Shown here in pieces: positions 35,635 to 43,047 of a DNA stretch of 50,152 bases. The notes below the pieces were generated by a model. That model did no database searches. It saw nothing but the letters and a program-made list of their open reading frames with translations, and was not told the DNA's origin. This DNA is from Burkholderiaceae bacterium (GTDB taxonomy: Bacteria > Pseudomonadota > Gammaproteobacteria > Burkholderiales > Burkholderiaceae_B). The position numbers and the translations under genes were made by a program. The DNA is taken from contig JAJOJF010000043.1 of assembly GCA_021208885.1 (NCBI GenBank), positions 1 to 50,152 of the forward strand, given 5' to 3'. Every line of letters starts with the position of its first letter. Positions within the stretch are counted from its first letter, which is position 1.

Positions 35635-36804
35635 ATGTCTATGAAGTCCAACGACTTTCTCTTTACTTCGGAATCAGTTTCCGAAGGCCACCCGGACAAA
35701 GTTTCTGACCAAATCTCAGACGCCGTGCTTGACGCGATCTTCACGCAAGATCCCCACGCACGTGTGGCGGCCGAAACATTGTGCAATACTGGCTTGGTTG
35801 TTCTGGCTGGTGAAATCACCACAAAAGCCAATGTCGACTACATTCAGGTCGCGCGTGACACCATCAAACGCATTGGCTATGACAACAGCGACTACGGTAT
35901 TGACTACAAGGGTTGTGCAGTGCTGGTTGCTTACGACAAACAATCTCCCGACATTGCGCAAGGGGTAGACCGTGATTCAGCTGAGTACCTTAACCAAGGT
36001 GCTGGCGATCAGGGCCTGATGTTTGGCTACGCCTGCGATGAGACCCCTGACCTGATGCCAGCACCAATCTGGTACTCGCATCGCCTGGTTCAGCGTCAAA
36101 GCGAATTGCGCAAAGACGGTCGTCTGCCGTGGTTGCGCCCGGATGCCAAATCGCAGGTCACCTTCCGGTATGTTGACGGACGACCTGTTGAAGTTGACAC
36201 TGTTGTGCTGTCAACCCAACATGCCCCGGAAATCTCGCAGACGGCCATTCATGAAGCGGTCATCGAAGACATCATCCGCCCCAGCTTTCCGGATGGTCTG
36301 ATCACCCCTAAAACCAGGTTTTTGGTCAATCCAACCGGGCGATTTGTGATTGGCGGGCCCCAAGGCGATTGTGGCCTAACCGGCCGCAAAATCATTGTTG
36401 ATACCTACGGTGGCGCTTGCCCCCATGGTGGCGGCGCATTCTCGGGCAAAGACCCTTCCAAGGTTGACCGCTCGGCAGCGTATGCAGCCCGTTACGTAGC
36501 CAAGAACATCGTGGCAGCTGGTCTGGCCAAGCAGTGTCAAGTGCAGGTCAGCTACGCCATCGGCGTGGCTGAGCCGATCAACATTACTGTGTACACCGAA
36601 GGCACTGGTGTAGTGCCAGATGACCAATTGGCGAAATTGGTGCGAGAGCATTTTGATCTTCGACCGCGTGGCATCGTGAACATGCTTGATTTGTTGCGCC
36701 CGATATACTCAAAGACAGCCGCATATGGTCACTTTGGTCGCAGCGAGCCAGAGTTCAGCTGGGAAGCGACAGACAAGGCAGCCGACCTCAAGAAAGCCGT
36801 ATAA
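35635..36804 (+). CDS. metK: S-adenosylmethionine synthetase
   Basis: MetK makes SAM from methionine and ATP. Motifs are [20 protein letters not shown] near the N-terminus, [12 protein letters not shown] (the hexapeptide in family numbering), [14 protein letters not shown] and the P-loop-like [16 protein letters not shown]. There are 389 residues, normal. AAGGA lies nine bases before the ATG. An intrinsic terminator follows the gene, so it is monocistronic. With ahcY and metF downstream in the window it covers SAM synthesis, SAH hydrolysis and methyl supply. Confidence 0.97.
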   Translation: MSMKSNDFLFTSESVSEGHPDKVSDQISDAVLDAIFTQDPHARVAAETLCNTGLVVLAGEITTKANVDYIQVARDTIKRIGYDNSDYGIDYKGCAVLVAYDKQSPDIAQGVDRDSAEYLNQGAGDQGLMFGYACDETPDLMPAPIWYSHRLVQRQSELRKDGRLPWLRPDAKSQVTFRYVDGRPVEVDTVVLSTQHAPEISQTAIHEAVIEDIIRPSFPDGLITPKTRFLVNPTGRFVIGGPQGDCGLTGRKIIVDTYGGACPHGGGAFSGKDPSKVDRSAAYAARYVAKNIVAAGLAKQCQVQVSYAIGVAEPINITVYTEGTGVVPDDQLAKLVREHFDLRPRGIVNMLDLLRPIYSKTAAYGHFGRSEPEFSWEATDKAADLKKAV

Positions 36805-36830
36805 AAGCAACTTTTCCTGATCAAGTCTTG

Positions 36831-36857
36831 AACCCGCCCGTGTGGGCGGGTTTTTTT
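36831..36857 (+). terminator. Intrinsic terminator of metK
   Basis: AACCCGCCC (36831-36839), loop GTGT, GGGCGGGTT (36844-36852), then a run of T to 36857. A perfect GC-rich stem with T tract 27 bases after the metK stop; strongest terminator in the window. Confidence 0.93.
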
Positions 36858-36920
36858 ATGGTGATGTGGCAATCGTGGCTACACTGCAGGTCAAATTAGA
36901 TCTTGAGTTTAGATTCACCG

Positions 36921-37139
36921 ATGAGCACCCCCAACGACGCCAAGCCAATGCGGCCAGACTCGCCATGCGTGGCGGTGTGTTCAACATTATTTGATGAGAT
37001 CTGTCGCGGTTGCGGCCGAACGGTTATGGAGGTCTCAAACTGGGTGTTCATGACACCAGAAGAAAAGAATGCGGTTTGGGAGCGCATTTTGGCGCAAGGG
37101 TTTCCGAAGCCGCCGGACAACCGGCGAACACCCAAATAA
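36921..37139 (+). CDS. DUF1289 domain-containing protein
   Basis: 72 residues from ATG 36921. The DUF1289 pattern has SPCVAVCSTLFDEICRGCGRT, with four Cys spaced as a small metal-binding knuckle, and WVFMTPEEKNAVWERI. Function is unknown; such proteins are small putative Fe-S or zinc proteins. A longer frame from TTG 36903 is unlikely. It lies after the metK terminator and ends before a hairpin shared with the convergent dehydrogenase gene. Confidence 0.85.
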   Translation: MSTPNDAKPMRPDSPCVAVCSTLFDEICRGCGRTVMEVSNWVFMTPEEKNAVWERILAQGFPKPPDNRRTPK

Positions 37140-37143
37140 TCAG

Positions 37144-37170
37144 GAGCGCCTAGCCAGAGGCGAGGCGCTC
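37144..37170. terminator. Hairpin between convergent genes
   Basis: GAGCGCCT (37144-37151) and AGGCGCTC (37163-37170) form a perfect 8-base stem with an 11-base loop, between the DUF1289 stop (37139) and the opposing dehydrogenase stop (37192). No T run on either side, so strength as an intrinsic terminator is uncertain. Confidence 0.55.
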
Positions 37171-37191
37171 GTACCTATTCAATCGATGTCG

Positions 37192-38097
37192 CTACGGACT
37201 TTCGATTGAGTCGTTGGCAAGAGTCTGAACCAGCTTGGCCACGGCCGTGTGATCCTGGCCTGCACCAAGCATTTGTGCCGAGGCCGCCCACATTTCGTAG
37301 CACAACGCAGAAAACGCCGCTGGTGTTTGTGTTTCGCGTGCCAGCCCCAAGGCAATGCCTAAGTCCTTGACCATCAAATCCAATCCAAATCCAGCGTTGT
37401 ACTTGCCAGACAGCACATATTGTTTGAACTTTTTCTGGGTCGAGTTGTTCATCCCGGTCGAGGCGTTGAGCACATCGACCATTTTCTCTGGGCTTAGGCC
37501 AAATCGCTTGCCTATCATCAGCGCTTCTATGCCAATCAGAAACCCGCCTGCTGACACTAGATTGTTCAATGCCTTCATGGCATGAGCAGATCCTACGTCG
37601 CCAATGCGTTCGATGGCATTGCCCATGGTGGCAAGCACGGGTCGAACCTGCGCTAGCGTCTGTTCTGGGCCGCCAAACATGATTGACAGCTCACCTGTCT
37701 TGGCTCGCGGAACGCCGCCTGAAACCGGGGCATCCACCAATTCGCCGCCAACTTGCGCAACCTGCTTGGCCATTTGCTGTGTCATGCTCGGCACCCCAGA
37801 TGTCATGTCGACGAGAATGGTGCCTTTTTTAAAGCCGGCCAATAGACCATCAGGGCCTTCGAGTACCGACTGGACAATTTGGCTGTTGGGCAAGATGGTG
37901 ATGATGATGTCTGACTGTTGAGCCAACGTTCTTGGGTTGTTGGCCACATCCGCCCCGATCTCTTTGCCGAGTTCAGAAGCCATTTCGGCGTTGGCATCAA
38001 AGACGGTCAGCCGATAGCCACTCTGAGCGATACGGCTGGCCATTGGCCACCCCATTTTGCCAAGGCCGATAAAGCCGATTGCAGGTTTGTCTGTCAT
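37192..38097 (-). CDS. NAD(P)-dependent beta-hydroxyacid dehydrogenase
   Basis: 301 residues of the 3-hydroxyisobutyrate/tartronate semialdehyde (GarR/MmsB) family. The Rossmann motif GFIGLGKMGWPMA is at the N-terminus, the substrate motif DAPVSGGVPRAKTGELSIM (near 120), and the catalytic Lys in AMKALNNLVSAG. It oxidises or reduces a small beta-hydroxyacid. Its ATG (38097) overlaps the upstream gene's stop by one base (TGATG); GTG 38100 is less likely. Paired with a carboxymuconolactone-decarboxylase-like gene, suggesting organic-acid catabolism; the exact substrate is open. Confidence 0.88.
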   Translation of the reverse strand: MTDKPAIGFIGLGKMGWPMASRIAQSGYRLTVFDANAEMASELGKEIGADVANNPRTLAQQSDIIITILPNSQIVQSVLEGPDGLLAGFKKGTILVDMTSGVPSMTQQMAKQVAQVGGELVDAPVSGGVPRAKTGELSIMFGGPEQTLAQVRPVLATMGNAIERIGDVGSAHAMKALNNLVSAGGFLIGIEALMIGKRFGLSPEKMVDVLNASTGMNNSTQKKFKQYVLSGKYNAGFGLDLMVKDLGIALGLARETQTPAAFSALCYEMWAASAQMLGAGQDHTAVAKLVQTLANDSIESP

Positions 38098-38504
38098 CAC
38101 TTCTTGTCCTTGAGCGCACCCTCTTCAACTAACACGCTATGGGCAGCCTTGAAGGCTTCAAGGCCCGCTGGAATGCCGCTGTAGACAGTGGCGTGCAACA
38201 AAATCTCTTTGATTTCATCGACTGTTACGCCGTTTTTCAGGGCGCCGCGTACGTGCAGCTTCAGCTCATTTGGGCTCTTCAGTGCGGTCAGCATGGCTAG
38301 ATTAAGCATGCTGCGGGTTTTTTTGTCGAGGCCGTCGCGTGTCCATGCGTAGCCCCAGCACCACTCGGTGGTAATGTGCTGAAACGCCATCATGAAGTCA
38401 TCGGCTCGCGCCAAACTGCCATCGACATATTCCTTGCCTAATACTTCGCGGCGCAGCCCCAAGCCCTGTTCGAAAAGTTTTTCGGTTTCATGTTTGGCAG
38501 TCAT
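38097..38504 (-). CDS. Carboxymuconolactone decarboxylase family protein
   Basis: 135 residues from ATG 38504, preceded by a perfect AAAGGAGA Shine-Dalgarno. The longer frame to 38585 is not used. The family is read from GLGLRREVLGKEYVDGSL, EWCWGYAWTRDGLDKKTRSMLNLAML, ELKLHVRGALKNGVT and IKEILLHATVYSGIPAGLEAF. True 4-carboxymuconolactone decarboxylase (PcaC) would decarboxylate a protocatechuate intermediate, but no other pca genes are here and many members are uncharacterised. It is translationally coupled to the dehydrogenase. Confidence 0.85.
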   Translation of the reverse strand: MTAKHETEKLFEQGLGLRREVLGKEYVDGSLARADDFMMAFQHITTEWCWGYAWTRDGLDKKTRSMLNLAMLTALKSPNELKLHVRGALKNGVTVDEIKEILLHATVYSGIPAGLEAFKAAHSVLVEEGALKDKK

Positions 38505-38643
38505 CGCTTTGTCTCCTTTAGAGGTTGATTCTTGGTGGGTTTGATAGTAGCGTAGGTGCACACTTAAGTTGAGTTGTTCTGGCAAATAAATCTCTCAGCA
38601 ACATCTCAGCTCCCCGACTCAATCAAAAGCCAGGTTTTTTCTG

Positions 38644-39468
38644 ATGAATAACGTTGAAGCTGCCTGCTATGAGGTGTTCGCATTGCGATACGCGACGAGC
38701 CCTGAACGCCGGCGACAGGAGAACTTCATTGCCAGGGATCTGCATGATGAGCTCATGCCAATGGACTATTTCGTCTGGCTCATTCGCAACGAGCACCGTA
38801 CGGTGCTCGTTGACACTGGGTTTAACGAAGCCGGTGCCAAAGCCAGGGGGCGAACTTTCTTGCGTTGCCCGATTGCCTCGTTGTCGATTCTCGGTATCGC
38901 ACCCCATCAAGTCAATGATGTCATCTTGACCCATTTGCACTATGACCACGCCGGCAATATCGATCTCTTGCCTGAGGCTACCTTCCATGTTCAGGAACAA
39001 GAGTTGCACTACGCGTGTGGACGTCATATGTGTCACGGTGTGTTGCGGCATGCGTATGAGGTGGAGGATATTGTTGACTTAATCAGGCGCGTCTATGCAG
39101 ATCGGGTGAAGTTCTATGATGGTCATTCAACCTTTGCTCCCGGGATCGAGCTGATCAAGATAGGTGGGCATACTCAGGGACTTCAGGCCGTTCGGGTTCA
39201 TACGCAACGCGGTTGGGTTGTGCTGGCCTCTGATGCGAGCCACTATTACGAAAATATGATGCGTGCCAGTCCATTTCCGATAGTCTTTAACGTCGGAGAC
39301 ATGTTGGCTGGCTTCGATACCCTTAGGGCGATGGCTGATAGTGAAGACCACATCATTCCGGGCCACGATCCACAGGTCCGGCGACGTTACGAGGCCTGGG
39401 GTACCCCTGAAATGGATGTTGTGGCATTGCATCAGTCACCCACTGCAGCCAAGACAAGTTACAATTAG
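38644..39468 (+). CDS. MBL-fold hydrolase, N-acyl homoserine lactonase family
   Basis: 274 residues of the metallo-beta-lactamase fold. The metal motif THLHYDHAGN (HxHxDH) lies near residues 97-106, a further His in GGHTQGLQAV, an Asp in VLASDASHYYEN, and a late His in IIPGHDP. This pattern belongs to the AiiA/AttM-like lactonase subgroup, whose members open lactone rings of homoserine-lactone signals or other lactones. No luxI/luxR is in the window, so a metabolic lactone is equally plausible. It diverges from the carboxymuconolactone-like gene, with 139 bases between starts, which may share a substrate theme. Confidence 0.85.
   Translation: MNNVEAACYEVFALRYATSPERRRQENFIARDLHDELMPMDYFVWLIRNEHRTVLVDTGFNEAGAKARGRTFLRCPIASLSILGIAPHQVNDVILTHLHYDHAGNIDLLPEATFHVQEQELHYACGRHMCHGVLRHAYEVEDIVDLIRRVYADRVKFYDGHSTFAPGIELIKIGGHTQGLQAVRVHTQRGWVVLASDASHYYENMMRASPFPIVFNVGDMLAGFDTLRAMADSEDHIIPGHDPQVRRRYEAWGTPEMDVVALHQSPTAAKTSYN
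39460..39465 (+). promoter_or_regulatory. Candidate -10 element of the ahcY operon
   Basis: TACAAT at the very end of the lactonase-like gene would place initiation near 39472, nine bases ahead of the P1 stem of the SAH riboswitch, just where the RNA should begin. No good -35 is seen at the usual spacing. Confidence 0.4.
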
Positions 39469-39480
39469 CACTTAAAGGTT

Positions 39481-39580
39481 GCTTGAGGAGCGTTGCGACG
39501 GCGTGGATAACTCCACCCGCCAGGCTCAGGCGATCTGGCATGCAGGCAAGTTCTTTGCCTCATCCAAACGGCGCTCACCC
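39481..39580 (+). ncRNA. SAH riboswitch
   Basis: S-adenosylhomocysteine riboswitches switch on ahcY when SAH rises. The conserved GAGGAGCG-TTGC core starts at 39485 and the 3' part AACGGCGCTCACCC at 39567. P1 pairs GCTTGAG (39481-39487) with CTCAGGC (39525-39531). P2 includes GTGGA (39503-39507) with TCCAC (39512-39516). A P3 hairpin is AGGCAAG-TTC-TTTGCCT around 39544. The P4 pseudoknot pairs GAGCG (39488-39492) with CGCTC (39572-39576). ahcY follows 82 bases later. Conserved sequence, pairing and downstream gene all agree. Confidence 0.93.
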
Positions 39581-39661
39581 AATCCTGAAACGACAGTGAT
39601 TGCGGTGGGACTAACCGGTTCTTCCGCGTCGCTGTCAGATGAACGAATGGAGCTCATTGAC

Positions 39662-41077
39662 ATGAACGCTGTGACAGAAAAATTTACCGATTACGTGGTT
39701 GCTGACATCAGTCTGGCCGAATGGGGACGTCGCGAAATCAAGATCGCTGAAACCGAAATGCCGGGCTTGATGGCCGTGCGTGAAGAATACGAGATGGTCA
39801 AGCCCTTGAAAGGCGCACGCATTACCGGTAGCTTGCACATGACGATTCAGACCGCTGTACTGATCGAAACCCTGCAGGCATTGGGTGCTGAGGTTCGTTG
39901 GGCCTCTTGCAACATCTTTTCAACGCAGGATCACGCAGCTGCAGCAATCGCGGCTAACGGCACGCCAGTTTTTGCTAAAAAAGGCGAAACCCTTGCTGAG
40001 TACTGGGAATACACGCACCGCATTTTTGATTGGCCCGACGGTCATTACGCCAACATGATCTTAGATGACGGCGGTGATGCCACGCTTTTGCTTCATCTCG
40101 GCTCTAAAGCAGAGAAAGACATCACGGTGCTCGATAAACCGGGTTCGGAAGAGGAAGTCGCGTTGTTTGCTGCCATCAAAGATCAGCTCAAGCGTGACCC
40201 GTCGTGGTATTCGACTCGTTTGGCACAGATCCGCGGCGTGACTGAAGAGACCACCACCGGCGTGCATCGCCTCTACCAAATGTCCAAGCGTGGTGAGCTG
40301 GCATTTGCAGCCATTAACGTCAACGACGCCGTTACCAAATCCAAGTTTGACAACCTTTATGGTTGCCGCGAGTCACTGGTTGACGGCATCAAGCGCGCCA
40401 CGGATGTCATGATCGCTGGCAAGATTGCTGTCGTGTGTGGCTACGGTGATGTGGGCAAAGGTTCAGCTCAGGCACTTGCAGCCCTACGCGCCCAGGTCTG
40501 GGTGACCGAGATTGATCCGATCTGTGCCTTGCAGGCAGCCATGGAAGGCTACAAAGTGGTAACCATGGAAGAAGCATGCGACAAGGCTGATATCTTTGTG
40601 ACTGCGACGGGCAATTATCACGTCATCACCCGGGCTCACATGGAGCGCATGAAAGATCAGGCCATTGTTTGCAATATCGGTCACTTCGACAACGAAATCG
40701 ATGTCGCCGGCCTTGAAGACTTGAAGTGGGAAGAAATCAAGCCGCAGGTCGATCATGTGATCTTTCCTGATGGCAAGCGCATTATCATGCTGGCTCAAGG
40801 CCGCCTCGTTAACTTGGGTTGTGCCACGGGCCACCCGTCGTTTGTGATGTCGTCATCATTTACCAACCAGACGATTGCCCAAGTCGAACTCTTTACGCGC
40901 AACGACGAGTACAAGGCTGGCGAGGTTTATATCCTGCCCAAGCACCTCGATGAGAAGGTTGCACGTCTGCACTTGAAGAAGATCGGCGCCCAGTTGACCG
41001 AACTGACGCCACAGCAGGCGGCTTACATCAGTGTGAACAAGGAAGGCCCCTACAAGCCTGAGCACTATCGGTACTAA
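39662..41077 (+). CDS. ahcY: Adenosylhomocysteinase
   Basis: AhcY (SAH hydrolase) splits SAH into adenosine and homocysteine, using NAD. Of the many family motifs, the substrate segment [17 protein letters not shown], the Lys/Asp pair in [17 protein letters not shown], the Rossmann [14 protein letters not shown] and the C-terminal PYKPEHYRY are all present. ATG 39662 gives 471 residues, with GGAG nine bases upstream. Any start before 39647 would run into the SAH riboswitch, so the long open frame upstream is not translated. It heads ahcY-holin-like-metF, a methyl-cycle operon. Confidence 0.97.
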   Translation: MNAVTEKFTDYVVADISLAEWGRREIKIAETEMPGLMAVREEYEMVKPLKGARITGSLHMTIQTAVLIETLQALGAEVRWASCNIFSTQDHAAAAIAANGTPVFAKKGETLAEYWEYTHRIFDWPDGHYANMILDDGGDATLLLHLGSKAEKDITVLDKPGSEEEVALFAAIKDQLKRDPSWYSTRLAQIRGVTEETTTGVHRLYQMSKRGELAFAAINVNDAVTKSKFDNLYGCRESLVDGIKRATDVMIAGKIAVVCGYGDVGKGSAQALAALRAQVWVTEIDPICALQAAMEGYKVVTMEEACDKADIFVTATGNYHVITRAHMERMKDQAIVCNIGHFDNEIDVAGLEDLKWEEIKPQVDHVIFPDGKRIIMLAQGRLVNLGCATGHPSFVMSSSFTNQTIAQVELFTRNDEYKAGEVYILPKHLDEKVARLHLKKIGAQLTELTPQQAAYISVNKEGPYKPEHYRY

Positions 41078-41079
41078 GT

Positions 41080-41111
41080 TGCTGTTGATTGAACGGCAAC
41101 AGCAGTTGCCG
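41080..41111 (+). promoter_or_regulatory. Two mutually exclusive hairpins after ahcY
   Basis: TGCTGTT (41080-41086) can pair with AACAGCA (41098-41104), while CGGCAAC (41094-41100) can pair with GTTGCCG (41105-41111). The two folds share 41098-41104, so only one forms. The segment lies between the ahcY stop and the AGGAG (41121-41125) of the next gene. It may tune expression of the distal genes; there is no T run. Confidence 0.3.
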
Positions 41112-41131
41112 CCGCTTTCAGGAGATTAGCC

Positions 41132-41470
41132 ATGTTGATTGTTGTGTGGATTTTGAATGCGGTGGCGCTGCTGGCAGTGGCCTACGTGTTGCCAGGCATC
41201 GTGATCGCCAGTTTCTGGTCAGCGATGCTCGCAGCATTGGTGTTGGGCTTGCTCAATACCTTGGTCAAGCCGTTGCTGATTTTGTTGACCTTGCCAATCA
41301 CGATTGTGACGTTGGGCCTGTTTTTGCTTGTGCTCAATGCGTTGGTGTTTTGGTTGGCAGGTTCCTTGTTCAAAGGATTTCAGGTTGAGGGATTCTGGTG
41401 GGCGGTGGCTGGTGCCATCCTTTACAGCATTATCTCTAGCCTGTTCTCAATGCTGATATTTCAACCATGA
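41132..41470 (+). CDS. Phage holin family IV-like (PF04020-type) membrane protein
   Basis: 112 residues with four transmembrane helices. Family features include the first helix with NAVALLAVAYVLPGI, the internal LLNTLVKPLLILLTLPITIVTLGLFLLVLNAL, and a closing WWAVAGAILYSIISSLFSML. Despite its name this family is widespread in chromosomes, and nothing else phage-like is nearby. In betaproteobacteria it often lies between ahcY and metF, as here; its function is unknown. A strong CAGGAG Shine-Dalgarno precedes ATG 41132, and its stop overlaps metF (ATGA). Confidence 0.88.
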   Translation: MLIVVWILNAVALLAVAYVLPGIVIASFWSAMLAALVLGLLNTLVKPLLILLTLPITIVTLGLFLLVLNALVFWLAGSLFKGFQVEGFWWAVAGAILYSIISSLFSMLIFQP

Positions 41471-42315
41471 CCAAATTAAGCGGCCAGGCCTTTAGCCTGG
41501 AGTTTTTTCCGCCGCGTGACGAGGCGGCGCAGGCTCGTTTGACCGATACTGCCAACTCGCTGGCTGCCATCAACCCGGGTTATGTCAGCGTGACGTTTGG
41601 AGCTGGAGGTACCACGCGTGAAGGCACGATGGAAACGGTTAAGCACCTGACGTCGTTGGGGTTCGACGCGGCGCCTCACCTATCATGCATTGGTTCGACC
41701 AAGCAACAGTTGCGAGATCTTCTTGATCAGTACAAAGCCGCTGGTGTACGACGTATTGTGGCGTTGCGTGGCGATTTGCCCTCTGGCATGGGGGCTGCAG
41801 GCGGCTCTGACATGCTGCGTTACGCCGTTGAGCTCGTGCAACTGATCCGTGAGCACAGTGGTGACTGGTTTCATATCGAAGTGGCTGCTTATCCGGAAAT
41901 GCATCCCCAGGCTCTAGGGCCTCAGGCGGATTTGCGCTATTTCGCTCAGAAAGTTCAAGCTGGTGCCAACAGTGCCATCACGCAGTATTTCTACAACGCC
42001 GATGCCTACTTCGACTTTGTTGACCGGGCACAGATGCTCGGCGTTTCAGTGCCGATTGTCCCTGGCATTATGCCGATTACCAATTACAGTCAGCTGATGC
42101 GTTTCTCCGAAATGTGCGGTGCCGAGATCCCACGCTGGATTCGCCTGCGCTTGGCAGAGTTTGGCGATGATCGGGAGTCTATACGAGCATTCGGCACCGA
42201 TGTGGTCACCGAGATGTGCCAGACACTCCTGGAAAACCAGGTGCCCGGGCTACATTTCTACACCTTGAACAACGCTGCAGCCACGATGGCCATCTGGCGT
42301 GGCTTGTCAGCCTAG
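41467..42315 (+). CDS. metF: 5,10-methylenetetrahydrofolate reductase
   Basis: MetF makes 5-methyl-THF for methionine synthase, using FAD and NADH. The 282 residues match the catalytic (beta/alpha)8 barrel with no regulatory C-terminal domain. FSLEFFPPRDEAAQARL (with the catalytic Glu), YVSVTFGAGGTTREGTMETV, RRIVALRGDLPSG and QYFYNADAYFDFVDRA are typical. It is the last gene of the SAH-riboswitch operon, so methyl supply and SAH clearance are co-regulated. It overlaps the convergent fthC gene by nine bases. Confidence 0.96.
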   Translation: MTKLSGQAFSLEFFPPRDEAAQARLTDTANSLAAINPGYVSVTFGAGGTTREGTMETVKHLTSLGFDAAPHLSCIGSTKQQLRDLLDQYKAAGVRRIVALRGDLPSGMGAAGGSDMLRYAVELVQLIREHSGDWFHIEVAAYPEMHPQALGPQADLRYFAQKVQAGANSAITQYFYNADAYFDFVDRAQMLGVSVPIVPGIMPITNYSQLMRFSEMCGAEIPRWIRLRLAEFGDDRESIRAFGTDVVTEMCQTLLENQVPGLHFYTLNNAAATMAIWRGLSA

Positions 42316-42948
42316 AGACGTGTCGCGCCAGCCAGGTGCCTTGGGGTACCAGGTGGTTGGCGTGATGATGGCATCTAGTGGGTGGTCGTGGTCGGCAGGT
42401 TGATAGTCTGGATCTAGATCGAGCAAGTTGGCGTTGTCCCAAGCCACCCCGATCGTCCTTGGACGGTGCCTGTTTTTTGTGAGCTCAGCCAGCGTCCGAT
42501 CATAGAAGCCTTTGCCGTAGCCTAGCCGGTCGGCGTTTGGGGTGAAACCAAGCGTAGGTACGAGCACCACATCGGGTGTCAGAGGCTCATTTGGTGATGG
42601 TTCAAGCACCCCGAATCCCGCAGAAACCATCTCGGCGTCTGGTTGCCAGCGATGAAATTCAAGCGACTGTTCGTGCTTGCGCATCACGGGTAGTGCTACC
42701 ACGACACCGTTGTCGTGCCATTGCCGATAAAGGGCGACCAAGTCAGGCTCGTCAGCTAACGGCCAAAACCCCGCCACGATATTTGGTGAATGCTGCCCGG
42801 ATTGCTCACAAGCTGTTTGCGTGGTGGCTAGCCATGTGAACAGTCGAGCGCGCATCAAAAGGCTGGCACGTTGACGATCTGCAACGGGCATAGCTTTACG
42901 AGCTTGTTTCAAGCGCGTGCGTAAATGGTCTGCGTTATTCTGTGACAT
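42307..42948 (-). CDS. 5-formyltetrahydrofolate cyclo-ligase
   Basis: This enzyme (YgfA/FAU1/MTHFS type) converts 5-formyl-THF to 5,10-methenyl-THF with ATP. RTRLKQARKAM lies at the N-terminus. The ATP/folate loop TLGFTPNADRLGYGKGFYDRTLAEL is near 130-155, with the closing HDHPLDAIITPTTW. ATG 42948 gives 213 residues; an in-frame GTG-type extension to 43035 is not supported. It is antiparallel to metF, with a nine-base overlap of the 3' ends, and diverges from slt. Folate context is consistent with metF. Confidence 0.93.
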   Translation of the reverse strand: MSQNNADHLRTRLKQARKAMPVADRQRASLLMRARLFTWLATTQTACEQSGQHSPNIVAGFWPLADEPDLVALYRQWHDNGVVVALPVMRKHEQSLEFHRWQPDAEMVSAGFGVLEPSPNEPLTPDVVLVPTLGFTPNADRLGYGKGFYDRTLAELTKNRHRPRTIGVAWDNANLLDLDPDYQPADHDHPLDAIITPTTWYPKAPGWRDTSLG

Positions 42949-43047
42949 GCGATCGCCATGAGTGCAACTAAAAATCAGGATTGATGTCCAATCGGGCTGA
43001 CGTCTATCATGAACTGAATCACTGACTGCTGTCAAAGAGGTGCTGCT

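Noticed and set aside
36903..36920. Longer start of the DUF1289 gene at TTG 36903
   Set aside because: ATG 36921 is closer to the family start and no ribosome site supports the TTG.
39479..39661. N-terminal extension of AhcY by 61 codons
   Set aside because: The stretch is a SAH riboswitch with paired stems; the family start and a GGAG ribosome site are at 39662.
41132..41470. Prophage remnant, from a holin-like gene (and xerC at 31012)
   Set aside because: Both are chromosomal housekeeping-type genes in conserved contexts; no other phage gene is present.
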